Assembly (NCBI GenBank): GCA_037178625.1
Contig: CM074133.1
Coordinates: 2,852,001 to 2,916,000, forward strand
DNA: 64,000 nt
Direction of reading: 5' to 3'
Source of the DNA: Skeletonema tropicum
Taxonomy: Eukaryota > Bacillariophyta > Thalassiosirophyceae > Thalassiosirales > Thalassiosiraceae
Shown here: piece after piece, positions 11,282 through 20,686 of the stretch
How the letters are laid out: the number at the start of each line of letters is the position of its first letter
Numbering within the stretch: position 1 is the stretch's first letter
Made by a program: the position numbers and the translations under genes
Notes under the pieces: generated by a model
Seen by the model: only the letters and a program-made list of their open reading frames with translations
What the model was told of the DNA's origin: nothing
Databases searched by the model: none

Positions 11282-11775
11282 CAAGGGTAAATAAGCAGGG
11301 TTGGCGACGACGGTTCCCGCCAAAATTTTACGTAGTAAAAAAGCTGAGTACCGTTACCGTCTCGTCGGCAAACTGGAATGCGAAAGACAGTACCGTTCCG
11401 AACAGGATGATCAGCACTAACCACGCCGCTCAAGCCACGGCAACCATAATATCACCGTTGCCGCTGTTGAATTAGACCAAGTTAATAGCCGTATTATGGG
11501 ATGATTGGTGGCTGACGGTTATTATGGATTACTATGTTGGTGTTGAAGCACTCGCCACGCAAGCGAGACTCAATTAAAGGGATCTCAAAGTGAAAGTCGT
11601 AACGATAATCTTACTTAGGAAAAATTTGATGCCGCTTCCTGCACACTTGTGAACGTAGAAGCGATACGTCGGAATATGTGACTTATCGCTAAATTCGAAT
11701 ACCGGTTAGCCGACGAGATGGTAAATTGATTTTGAAACTTCACAAAACGACGCCAACCCTGCTTATTTACCCTTG
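11282..11775. mobile_element. hAT-like MITE (494 bp) with 8-bp target duplication
   Basis: The ends are inverted: CAAGGGTAAATAAGCAGGG at 11282 matches CCCTGCTTATTTACCCTTG ending at 11775, and the inversion continues inward through GGCGACG and a ACCGTCTCGTCGGC block (about 11355) paired with GCCGACGAGATGGT (about 11709). The 8-bp sequence CCCTTGCC directly flanks both sides (11274-11281 and 11776-11783). Ends beginning CAAGGG with 8-bp duplications are characteristic of hAT elements. No transposase ORF is present, so it is non-autonomous. Confidence 0.75.
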
Positions 11776-11783
11776 CCCTTGCC

Positions 11784-12157
11784 AATTGCAAGCACTGCCC
11801 GCGGGAACTGATAAGATGAGAAGAGAAAAAACATAGACTATTCCTTTAGTACTTCTACCACACATAATATAATCATCTAACTACCAGAACTGATTCATGT
11901 GATGCTGTTTTGCTTGACACTGAATCCGTTCGATCATACTAATGATGTCTTCGTCGATGAGCAAGCTCGGATGAGCCTCGACCTCGAATGAAATTCTTGT
12001 TTGGCGAATGCCTCCGTCTTGAAACCGGATAGGGATATATAGGATGTGCCGTCGACCCCCCTTCTCCTACTGCGCTTCGTTAGAGGTCCTGGGGATGGCA
12101 TACTGCCGTTAAGTTGTTGCGGACAATGCCTGTGCCTCTGTGGAAGGCGCGGCGGAT
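11784..12157. other. Decayed 3' end of the DUF6824-like gene plus intergenic sequence
   Basis: On the minus strand, about 12090-12157 still aligns with codons of the paralogue at 31750-31800 (CGCCTTCCACAG, GGCATTGTCCGCAACAACTT), but lies downstream of the premature stop. The rest shows no gene. Confidence 0.5.
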
Positions 12158-13505
12158 CTAACTGTTGCTGCGCCGAAGAAACGGCAACTGATTATTAGAA
12201 GTGGCCAGCAACTGATTTTGCTGCAGCATCATACTGCGTTGTAGTTGATTAGTTTGTTGTTGCTGGGACTGGGGAGCGTTGGATATCCCTAAGCTAGGAT
12301 TTGGTTGGCGTTGTAAATGGCTCAGCACCTTGTTGAGCAAAAGTGCACTTGATGATGCTGGAAGATTCGATTGCTGCTGCAGATTCAGTAAGAGATTAGT
12401 AGCTGACTGAGGTTGACGCCCCCTCAAGAATGGGGCAGATGAGATTGACATAGACATAGGAAGTGACGCAGACGGGACCATATTCTGCTGATTCAAGAGT
12501 TGCTGGAGGAGGAGAAGTTGATTTGGTTGCTGTTGTTGCTGTTGCTGTGCCTGATTCAGCAGATGATGAGTCATCCCAACATTCAAAGCAGGTTGAAGTG
12601 CAGTTTGTGGCTGCAGCAACTGTCCCAAAGGATTATTCGGGGGAACCAACACGTGCTGAAGCTGAAGCCGAAGAAGTTGCTGTTGTTGTTGTTGCTGCTG
12701 CTGCTGCGTCTGGAGAAGTAGCTGGATCAATCCATTCTGATCTGCACTTTCATTGCTGGAAGTATTGTCTGCAGATGTTGGGAGGGTGGCAACTGCGCTA
12801 CTAGTGCTAGATTGATGCAATTGCTGTAGAAGATGAAGTTGCTGCTGCAGATTGGAATTTCCAGGCACACGAAACAGATCAGTTGCAGATTGTGTGTTAT
12901 TCCTTGTGCCTTGTGCCCCTCCCCTCCGGACAGCAAGCTCATGATGTGCCACAGATGATGAATTATTTTGACCTAACACTTGGTTCGTTGTCTCTTCTTG
13001 GTCTTGTTGAAGATGAACCGATCGATCAACGCTCTGCTGCTGAGATCTTTGACGGGAACGCCGCAGTTCTTCTCTCCTCCGTTTCGATTCCTCCTTTTCT
13101 CTACTGGCATACGCCATCGCTTGCACTACCCTATCGGCTGCTTCTCTGTTAGACAGCTCCTTCCATTGGCCAGTTTCAGAACACCTTTTGAGAAATCTAC
13201 CGGGGGGATCCTTCGAATAGACGGCTTCCATGATGGCCTTGGAGATGTCCATCTTTTGCTTGTTCCTTTCAGCCCTTTTACTTTTATAGGCATCCTTTGT
13301 GGGAAAACAGTGGAATGTGGAGGTTATAGAGAATAACTCAGCTATCATTTCTCATACGTTCGGCAGTTGGGCGAAAGAAAAATAATGGGAATATAAAGTA
13401 TCCTACCTTCTGCTTGTCAATCATCTTCCGAAATTGCACATTGCCGGGATGTTGATTGTACCAAGCTCCACGGCCTGACAGAACATCGTTATCAGTTGGC
13501 GTCAT
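12158..13505 (-). CDS. DUF6824-like diatom protein with polyglutamine tail, C-terminally truncated paralogue
   Basis: Exon 1 is 13407-13505 and exon 2 is 12158-13294, joined by a phase-0 intron (GTAGGAT...CACAAAG), giving 411 aa. The N-terminal domain contains PTDNDVLSGRGAWYNQHPGN, then FRKMIDKQK, then after the intron AIMEAVYSKDPPGRFLKR, W-x-ELSNREAADRVVQA. This is the layout of the DUF6824 domain expanded in diatoms, often next to low-complexity tails; function unknown, presumably nuclear. The remainder is Q/L/N-rich with CAG runs. Compared with the paralogue at 30474-31948, two extra bases near 12180 (CCGTTTCTTCGGCGC against CCGTTTCGGCTGC) shift the frame so that it ends ...RRSNS. The paralogue's final ~70 residues are lost. 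First ATG chosen at 13505, equivalent to the paralogue's start. Confidence 0.7.
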
Positions 13506-13877
13506 TCTTTTTTGACACGTCAAATCGACGAGTAACTAGAGGCGAGTGAAGGTCGTCACAACCACTGTGGGTGCCAGGTGCCAAACTGGTTTCACTGAAA
13601 CACTTGCGACTTCGACTGTGACCAAAAGAGATGAGTTCCGCCTGTTGCATCCTGCTTACAGGCGGGAGGTTGAGCCTACTTACGCGGGAGAAATTGCTGG
13701 GGCTCGGGTTGGTACCGAAGTCATCAACACGGTCTAATTTAATTTTTTTTCTACATCTATTGTTTCAGTGAAACCTTTCCGCGACTACTTTAACTACATC
13801 TAGGAGTATATACTTCAAAAAGAAAAAGGCCTACTGGCTGGTGGTCAAGAAGTACTTCTTGCTACAGAAATAAGATA
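13506..13877. other. Upstream region of the truncated DUF6824-like gene, with repeat unit
   Basis: No gene. It contains two short palindromes GTTTCACTGAAAC (near 13590) and GTTTCAGTGAAAC (near 13765) and a first copy of a block ending GGTACCGAAGTCATCAACACGG (about 13711-13732). That block recurs at 14152 and forms the empty site for the hAT element described below. Confidence 0.5.
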
Positions 13878-14057
13878 CAGTGTGTCTACAGAAATTGCCC
13901 GCGGGTGTGTCAGCTCATGGGGGCGGGCAAATATCGTGGACGGGCAATTACTGAAGCGGCATTTGTTAGTGTCCGGGATTCTCGTGTCCGGATTTCTGAG
14001 CGGGCAAATACTGTGGACGGGCATATCCTAAGGCGGGCAATTTCTGTAGACACACTG
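13878..14057. mobile_element. Mariner-like MITE (180 bp), TA target duplication
   Basis: Perfect inverted ends of 25 bp begin CAGTGTGTCTACAGAAATTG at 13878 and mirror this at 14057. A TA dinucleotide flanks each side (13876-13877, 14058-14059). CAGTG-type ends with TA duplication indicate Tc1/mariner superfamily mobilisation. The interior is GC-rich, repeats GCGGGCAA-type motifs, and has no coding capacity. A related unoccupied sequence exists in reverse orientation at about 28285-28375, reading through the insertion point. Confidence 0.85.
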
Positions 14058-14173
14058 TACTCCAATTCACAAAAGAAAAGCCAGTAAGTAATACTGTACG
14101 AGCCAAGCGAAGCGAGCGAACACTTTTGAACCGGAGCGAGCTAGCTCAGGTTGGTACCGAAGTCATCAACACG

Positions 14174-15013
14174 TAGCGTAATGGAATTTCACCATTTTTG
14201 GAGGGGGTTGAAAATTGCAGGTTGAAATTTCAGAAATTTCAGAAATTTCAAGGGATTAAATTTCACTCTAGCTTATCCTGAGATAGTCGTAATACTTTGC
14301 ACTCTGCAGTCAACACATCACTCTAAGAGAGACTGTCAGCAAGCTTCTTTCCAAGCATCTTCTTCGCATCCATGATATGACGGAGGTTTTCCTTCCCTCG
14401 AAGAAGTGCAACACCAGTTGGATCCTTCATCCTATTCCTATCCTTCACAAGAATGCTGTTCTTCAGAGGTTTGGCCCTACGCTCACAATCCATCGATCCG
14501 ACAGTTCCCATAGACATTAGAGGCTTAGCAACCAATCGATAGAAGTCAGATGATCCTGCATAACATTCAAACCACGTGATGCGACCAGAAATAGCACCAG
14601 TTGATTCCACATACTGTACCACATTTTTGATACTAAAAGACTTGTTGTTCTGTTGCAGCTGTTCCAAAGATGGAAGCGATGGAAGTGGAACGTCAAAAGA
14701 ATGAAACTGACCTTACTACGAAGGAATAAGTAATACTGCATTGTTAGTCGCCAGCATTTTGGTGAAGAGTTACTCTCCGCTGAGTTGACAAACTCATCAT
14801 CTGGATGGTGCGTGGTGTTCTTTGGGGTTTGGTGGTTGGTGGAATGAAGGGTCTTAGGTTATTTTTGTGCTACGTGTTGGTTCAGTACCATCCGTTCGCG
14901 CCAGAATTTTTGTGAAATTTCATTGTTGGCCAAAATTGGTGCAACTTTCACCCTGTAAATTTCACGAAAGTTGCAGTAGTGAAATTTCACCCTTTTGAAA
15001 TTCCATTACGCTA
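14174..15013. mobile_element. hAT element, internally deleted (840 bp), 8-bp target duplication
   Basis: Inverted ends TAGCGTAATGGAATTTCA (14174 and 15013) are bracketed by the direct repeat TCAACACG (14166-14173 and 15014-15021). Eight-base duplication and short TAG...CTA ends define a hAT element. Subterminal GAAATTTCA repeats occur at both ends. It carries one ORF (14323-14667, minus). An unoccupied copy of the target block is present at 13711-13732, which confirms the insertion boundaries. Confidence 0.88.
14323..14667 (-). pseudogene. Remnant of hAT transposase C-terminus
   Basis: A 114-residue ORF inside the 840-bp hAT element. It contains SMGTVGSMDCERRAKPLKNSI followed by RNRMKDPTGVALLRGKENLRHI, resembling the hAT C-terminal dimerisation region (an SxxCER segment, then an RNRL..... 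ALLxxxxNLR segment). Full hAT transposases exceed 500 residues, and the DDE core and zinc finger are missing, so this is an internally deleted copy. Assignment rests on the pattern plus the element's ends and duplication. Confidence 0.55.
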
Positions 15014-15089
15014 TCAACACGGTCTCCTTTTATTTTTTTTCTACATCTACTTCAACTACTTAAACTGCAAGATACACACTTGACAAGAT

Positions 15090-15108
15090 GAAACCTCATG
15101 AGGTTTCA
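15090..15108. repeat. Perfect palindrome at the left border of the MULE
   Basis: TGAAACCTCATGAGGTTTCA (15089/15090-15108) is self-complementary and ends exactly where the 88-bp inverted repeat of the Mutator-like element begins. Related GAGGTTT/AAACCTC arms occur in the palindrome at 32296-32321. Confidence 0.75.
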
Positions 15109-15196
15109 GGGGCTACGTTGGGCACGGCTTTTCTGGGCACGGGTTGGGCACGCCCTATGATGTGACGATTCTGCCACGTCACCATACCACGCTCTC
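15109..15196 (+). repeat. MULE left terminal inverted repeat
   Basis: 88 bp, exact reverse complement of 20599-20686. Starts GGGGCTACGTTGG and ends CCACGCTCTC. Confidence 0.95.
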
Positions 15197-15440
15197 CCAC
15201 CACCCCTTCTTTCCACCACAAGCCCCGCACACAGTCAAAGTTAGATACCCCAGTAACTACATCATAAGCCATAAAGTCACCGCGGCAACACCAACTAGCA
15301 TAAATCATAGTCACTACAGCAAAACACTACCGCTCATTCCACTTTCGTCGTCAGATTTTTTCGTATTCTTGCCGCTGCTTCAATAATTGGTCATCTACGA
15401 CCTATCGAATTTACACACAACATACCTTACAAACAAATCA

Positions 15441-16721
15441 ATGTTGGTCGATTATTATGACCTACATCGATTCGAGTTGTTCCAGCAGAAGGTTCGCCGA
15501 TACGGTGGCGAAGCAGCCGTCCGTCATGACTATAATATTTACAACAGAAAATACACTCCTCCACAATTGAAGGATCAAATGAAAAGCGGCAACTATTTAC
15601 ATAATCAGAACCTGAAATGGTGGCGGACAATAAACAAGAACAAACCTTCACCAAAAAAAATATCATTTTTGTCATCATCATTGCAATATGACTCCAAAAG
15701 AGACAACAAACGGAAGGCGATGGAACTTGACAATTCAACTGTTTCATTTCAGTTCAACAAAGTCACAGCAAAGAAGAAACGTAAAGCGGGGAAACACAAA
15801 GCACAACTCACCGCCAAACATTTAACTAACTCTCCTGCACCCCTCATTACACCACAATATGGGGACTTTGTTGAGGTTGAATTCTCCTCCAATTCAAGCG
15901 TTTATGTTCTTTATGCTCGCGCAGATAGCGAATGCCCCCTGCTTCGTGACATACATGAATGCTGCTATAAAGGAGCCGGAAATACTCTTGACAATTCTCT
16001 TGATGCTTTGCCCAAAAGAGCTTGGGAACAAGACAACCATGCTGGTGGGGGATATGCAGCATTTGGGATTGGATCCATGGATAAAAGACAAACTGGGCCC
16101 TTCTTTCTTATGAATCATCAATATGAAAAGGCAAAAGCTATTACTTCCTCTCTCTCTTCCATCTTTGGTAGAGTTGCGGCAGCCTTGCTGAACTACACAC
16201 CTAATGTATTTAGGGAGAATGAAAAAATTAAGAGCATAAATGCAAACTTCTCTTTCCCACCAATTGGTTGCCAAGGTGCAGTTGGCTGGATGGCAAATCA
16301 AGTTGCGATTCGCCGCATAGGCAAGGGATGCCAGAAGAATGCAATGATAGAAGACAGTGTTGTGGCATTGCACGCTGACACCGGGGATTTGAGTACAATG
16401 CACCCGCTTGTATACATACCGCGCGGTGGTCCAGATGGAAGAGGTGGAATTATAGCAGATTCCCACTTGGTCATTGCGGAAAGCGAGACTGGTGGCAAAT
16501 ACATTCAAATCGAGACAAATGTGAGAGATACTGTCTGTATAGTGGTCTTCAATAGCGCACTGAATTTGCATGGGTTGGTCCAATCATCCCCTGAAGGTGA
16601 AACTGAAGATGCCTGGAGCACGAGGCTCATTCCATTCATTACAAAGCAAATGTATAACTTCATGTTAAAGAACAAATCTGCAGCGCCAATTGATAAGTTT
16701 AATGTTCTAAGAGTAAAGTAA
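15441..16721 (+). CDS. MULE passenger protein with 2-oxoglutarate/Fe(II) oxygenase-like fold (TET/JBP-like candidate)
   Basis: A 426-aa protein inside the Mutator-like element, convergent with the transposase. The first ~130 residues are basic (KKKRKAGKHK), suggesting DNA or nuclear association. The C-terminal half carries VVALHADTGDLS (H311, D313), then a glycine-rich turn (GGPDGRGGI), a GKYIQIE strand, and VRDTVCIVVFNSALNLHG with H377. HxD spaced ~65 residues before a distal H preceded by a hydrophobic strand is the metal-binding plan of 2OG/Fe(II) dioxygenases. TET/JBP-type enzymes, which oxidise 5-methylpyrimidines, are known passengers of some eukaryotic transposons. The identification is inference: I cannot confirm the 2OG-binding arginine. 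No intron is evident. The open frame extends 18 codons upstream of the ATG chosen. Confidence 0.5.
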   Translation: MLVDYYDLHRFELFQQKVRRYGGEAAVRHDYNIYNRKYTPPQLKDQMKSGNYLHNQNLKWWRTINKNKPSPKKISFLSSSLQYDSKRDNKRKAMELDNSTVSFQFNKVTAKKKRKAGKHKAQLTAKHLTNSPAPLITPQYGDFVEVEFSSNSSVYVLYARADSECPLLRDIHECCYKGAGNTLDNSLDALPKRAWEQDNHAGGGYAAFGIGSMDKRQTGPFFLMNHQYEKAKAITSSLSSIFGRVAAALLNYTPNVFRENEKIKSINANFSFPPIGCQGAVGWMANQVAIRRIGKGCQKNAMIEDSVVALHADTGDLSTMHPLVYIPRGGPDGRGGIIADSHLVIAESETGGKYIQIETNVRDTVCIVVFNSALNLHGLVQSSPEGETEDAWSTRLIPFITKQMYNFMLKNKSAAPIDKFNVLRVK

Positions 16722-16993
16722 AACACATCTTTTCCTACGCATATTTGCTCAAACATTGGTACCATACTGCCTCTGTAATGTGTGGAGAGAATTTTTTCTC
16801 TGAGAATGATCTATTCTATGTCATCTTCATTCCCAGGAATCACTGATTTTGATAGGGGATAAGCACCTATTGATTACCCCACCAATCACCCAACCAGTGA
16901 ATTAGCAACTTTTGTTGCATAAAATGAAATAGTAAAGAAGAATGCTTGTGCTCAAGCCACAAAATTAAATCAGTTGTCTTTATCTTTACAGAA

Positions 16994-19900
16994 TCATTTT
17001 CCATGAAGAAACACGTAATGGCTATTACTTTGTCCTTCTCTTGCCCATAGTGCAACTGTATTATGATCGAAATACATGGGTTGACAATCTTTCATGGCCA
17101 ATCCCCTTAGAATGATATTCGCCTTGTATACCACACTGTTCAAAACAAACACCTTTCCAACAACTTGAATCCCAATCGCATCCTTTGCAACACAAGGATC
17201 AACATCAGCTGTTGATTTTGTTTCGTCCAAAACCGAAACAGTCTCAATCAATCCCCAAGTTGATTTCACTAATCTTTTCCCAATCTGCTTTGCAGCTGCG
17301 CAATTTGCCTTGTTGTGTCCAATACCCTTACAAAGATCACAAGTTGAAATGTGACGTTTTGCCGTAACCACTGCTTCCACTCCGCTTATCTTTCTTTTCA
17401 TGCAAGTTCCACCTTCGCCCCGTTTCCTTGTAGAAGGAAGGATGCCTTGAGGGTTGTTGATGTTATTCTTACCATCCGCAACTGTAAGATCAAGGTACGA
17501 CGCAGCTGCTCCTTTTAATTCTTCTTCCCCGACATTTTGAATATTAGCAATCATGTAATTCACAACTGGCAAAAGCTTCTGGTATGTTTCGTTGCTGCGC
17601 GATGCAGTACTGGCAAGCTGTTTGAATTTGTCCAACAGAATATTGTGCATTTGAGTCGAATTCAAACGTTTCGCTTTCTTTGCTGTATAACGTTTTGCAA
17701 TCAATGGGTTGGCAACAAGATCTGACACAAATTCCCCTACACCTTCACCGCCAGCAACTTGTACATTATCTGTTGCATTAGTATGCAGCTCAACTGCACC
17801 AACGACTCCCTTCTCATCTGGCAGATCAAAATCGGCACCCCCAAAATCTGCTGCAGGAGTGTCATCAATGGAAGAACCACCATTTCTTTGTGGTGCTGGA
17901 GAAATTGCAGGGATTGACTTCACTTCGGTATCATTAAGTTTCCAATGATTGTGAAACTGTGACTCATTGAATTCAAAATCGCATACTCGTTGGATGTGCT
18001 TGCATGGCTGTCCACTGTTGATGTCCCTTTTGCACCACATGCAGTAATACACACCGTCTCTGAATTCTACAACCCTCCTTGGTTGTGTCACTCTATCTGG
18101 ACCTTTTAAATAAACCAAATATGCCTTAGTCACACCTCTTGCCTGTTGCTCAGCAGACAGTACTGCCATTTCCTCATATGAGTACTCTTGAGCTTCTAGG
18201 TTTGTCTTGATGAAGTTATCCACAACTTTGACAGAACATTTCATCGAACATTCTTGAGCCGCTTTTGTTCGCATGCCTTGGACATCATCATCGTAGACTG
18301 CAACTCGTGCTTTGACTCTTTGCTTTCGTTCCTCAGAAGTCTTATCCTCATCTTTCTGAAGGTGTTGCTGGACGACACCAGTAAAAGAATGAACTTGTCC
18401 TCCAAGATGACGTTGGAACGCTGAGAATGATCCCTCGACAACGGAACTTGCCTCCATATCCAGTGTGAAATTCTCAATTCTCCAAGGATTCCCCCACCGC
18501 TCTTTATAAAGGGAAAGTTGCTGAAGATATTCTGCAGCCCCTGGCCATTTGCGGCATGCTTCATTCAAGCGAACATCCCATTCCTGTTTACATGTGGTGT
18601 TCTTCACCAGATGTTGATACACAAAGGACTTGCAATCCGCATAGCCTGGGATGTGTTTCAAATTACGAGGGAAATCTAGTCTCATAATATGCCATGTACA
18701 GGCACCAAAGAATGTGACAGAAGGGAGAAATCGTTGTATAGGCTCCACACCAACTCCTACAAAAACAACAAAGAATTCGGTCGTAAGCAGCTCCTTGCAT
18801 GATGTTGAGATGCACACATGAACAATGGTGTTGTATACTTACCCAAATCTGACATGGTGGCTTTCACAATTTCAGCAGCAAAGGGTGACATACTAACAAG
18901 GCTTTGCAGCACCCACGATACAGCTTCATTGCTAGCACACATAGTCATTGCTCCCATTACAGTTTGAGATTTGCCTTCATGATCTGAAACCATAACATTC
19001 CAAAAGCAAAAGTTGCTTGTATTGACACCACTCCTTGTGTCATCAATGAATATCATAGCACCATGTCTGAGAAGTCTTGCCCTCATCCTACCAGTCTGCC
19101 ATGCAGTTCCACTGAATCTGTGTTCTGAATCAGTTGTAACTCGACTGTCATATCCATCTACTTCTTCCTTTAAACCTCTATGCAACATTAGCAGGTTATC
19201 AATGCTGTCTTTACTCCCGGCAGAAATCTCATTTGCTAAGTCTTCGTTATGAAGATAGTCAGTCCATTGACCTATCTCCTCCTTAGAGCACTCATTTGGT
19301 TTCCAATTTTTTATGGGCTCATCATTTAGAAGTCTGTAACGCAAATTGGTAGCCTCTTCCAGTGTTGCATCCAGAAATCCTGATTGAATCAACCAACTTT
19401 TGACATCATCAGTGCCATATCTACGCGCTTTCACTTCTTTACGTAGGTGCGCTAAAGCATAGTCAGGATATGTTCTCCCTGCTCTCTTCCGTAATGCGAA
19501 AATCATCTCCTGGTCATCTCCACCATTACAACCGTTTGTATGCTCTAGAGAGACAGATGTTATACGGACAATTTCATCATTACGGCATGCGTCATTAGGC
19601 ATTCTTTCACGTGCAGCACTGATGTGCCACTCACAGCCAGTCTTCAGAGACTGACGAGTTGGCCGGGCACCCTTGATCCCTTCTTTCTTTTGTGACTTGT
19701 GGGTTCCTGATCTAGGACAGGTGTATCGATAGCTAATGTAATTATCTGCTTGCGTTCTTTTGTTTTCTGTCTTTTTTTGTTTAGGAAACATCCGCACAGT
19801 CACGCAATAATCTTCCACTGCTTGTTTGAAGAGTTGTTCCGATGGAAACACATCGTTGTTGTTAAAAGGTGCAGTGGCAGTGGAGGTATTAGTGGATGTA

Positions 19901-20397
19901 TTGGTGGCCAAATCTAATTCTGCCTCTTCAGTTGGTGAAGTTGTTGTGGTTGTGTTGGTGGGCATATCAATGGTGCCAGTCAGACCGTTTTGCATCGTCA
20001 TATCAAGAGGTTCGCTTGGGTTTTGTTGAGGAATTAGATGTTGCTGTTGCTGTTGGTTTTGAAAAAGCGATGCTTGATTGAGAAAAGGTGCAGGTGGTCG
20101 AAAATTGATGGGAAAAAGATGCTGAAGCTGATGATGATTATAACTTGGCCACTGATTGTTGGAAGATGGCAGAGGAGGAAACAAAGTGGCGAAGTTGCTG
20201 TTGTAATGTGGCATTACGCTATGAGCAGCGCCTGTGTCATGCGGATGTTGCATGTTTGTGGAGGTGGAGGTTGACAAACACGCACCAGAGGAAGAAGCAG
20301 GACCAGGATTACCAGGATTCATTAGTAGATTGTTTCTTGGTGACGACCTCCTGCCACTGTTATCGTTGTTAATATCCTGAGAATGTGCGGATTGCAT
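16994..20397 (-). CDS. MULE transposase with SWIM zinc finger and zinc knuckle (two exons)
   Basis: Exon 1 (18843-20397) and exon 2 (16994-18756) are joined by a phase-1 intron (GTAAGTATAC...TTTTTGTAG), giving 1105 aa. Order: low-complexity Q/N/T-rich N-terminus (1-180); FAR1/WRKY-GCM1-like DNA-binding zone with C227...C255..H258 and H286; transposase core with AMIFIDDTRSG (D452/D453), ATMSDLG (D517), the MULE CxxH (GACTWHIMR, C538/H541) and ASSVVEGSF supplying the third acidic residue (about E626). A SWIM finger follows (YYCMWC...GQPCKH, C757/C760/C770/H772), and a CX2CX4HX4C knuckle (CDLCKGIGHNKANC) near residue 1000. It cuts and joins DNA at the 88-bp ends of its own element. The knuckle is a less usual addition. 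No inactivating break is seen. Confidence 0.9.
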
Positions 20398-20465
20398 GAT
20401 GTATTAATGACACTGGTAACACTTAGCTTACTTTATTTTTGTCATTGGCCGCGCTGCAGCAACAT

Positions 20466-20467
<2 letters not shown>

Positions 20468-20553
<86 letters not shown>
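20468..20553. repeat. GA dinucleotide microsatellite (about 43 units)
   Basis: Uninterrupted GA repeats lie between the transposase start codon and the right inverted repeat of the MULE, in the transposase's 5' leader or promoter. Arrays of this kind are length-variable. Confidence 0.95.
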
Positions 20554-20557
<4 letters not shown>

Positions 20558-20598
20558 CCTCTTGTTGAAAGATAATTCTGCCTTTTAGGGTTAATGGA

Positions 20599-20686
20599 GA
20601 GAGCGTGGTATGGTGACGTGGCAGAATCGTCACATCATAGGGCGTGCCCAACCCGTGCCCAGAAAAGCCGTGCCCAACGTAGCCCC
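20599..20686 (-). repeat. MULE right terminal inverted repeat
   Basis: 88 bp, exact reverse complement of 15109-15196; outermost bases AGCCCC mark the element end. Confidence 0.95.

Larger units (their letters stand above)
15109..20686. mobile_element. Complete Mutator-like element (5.58 kb) with perfect 88-bp terminal inverted repeats
   Basis: The left end (15109-15196) and right end (20599-20686) are exact reverse complements over 88 bp, beginning GGGGCTACGTTGGGCACGGC. Between them lie a convergent pair: passenger gene (15441-16721, plus) and MULE transposase (16994-20397, minus), separated by about 270 bp. A long GA microsatellite sits between the transposase start and the right end. Perfect end identity and intact reading frames suggest recent activity. 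No 8-11-bp target duplication is visible: the left flank is a palindrome and the right flank reads ACCTCGCTC. Either the insertion flanks have rearranged or the target duplication was lost. Confidence 0.9.

Noticed and set aside
15387..15440. Upstream extension of the MULE passenger ORF
   Set aside because: The frame is open but begins with TTG; the first ATG is at 15441, so the shorter form was annotated.
15894..16583. 229-aa minus-strand ORF
   Set aside because: Shadow of the passenger gene on the opposite strand.
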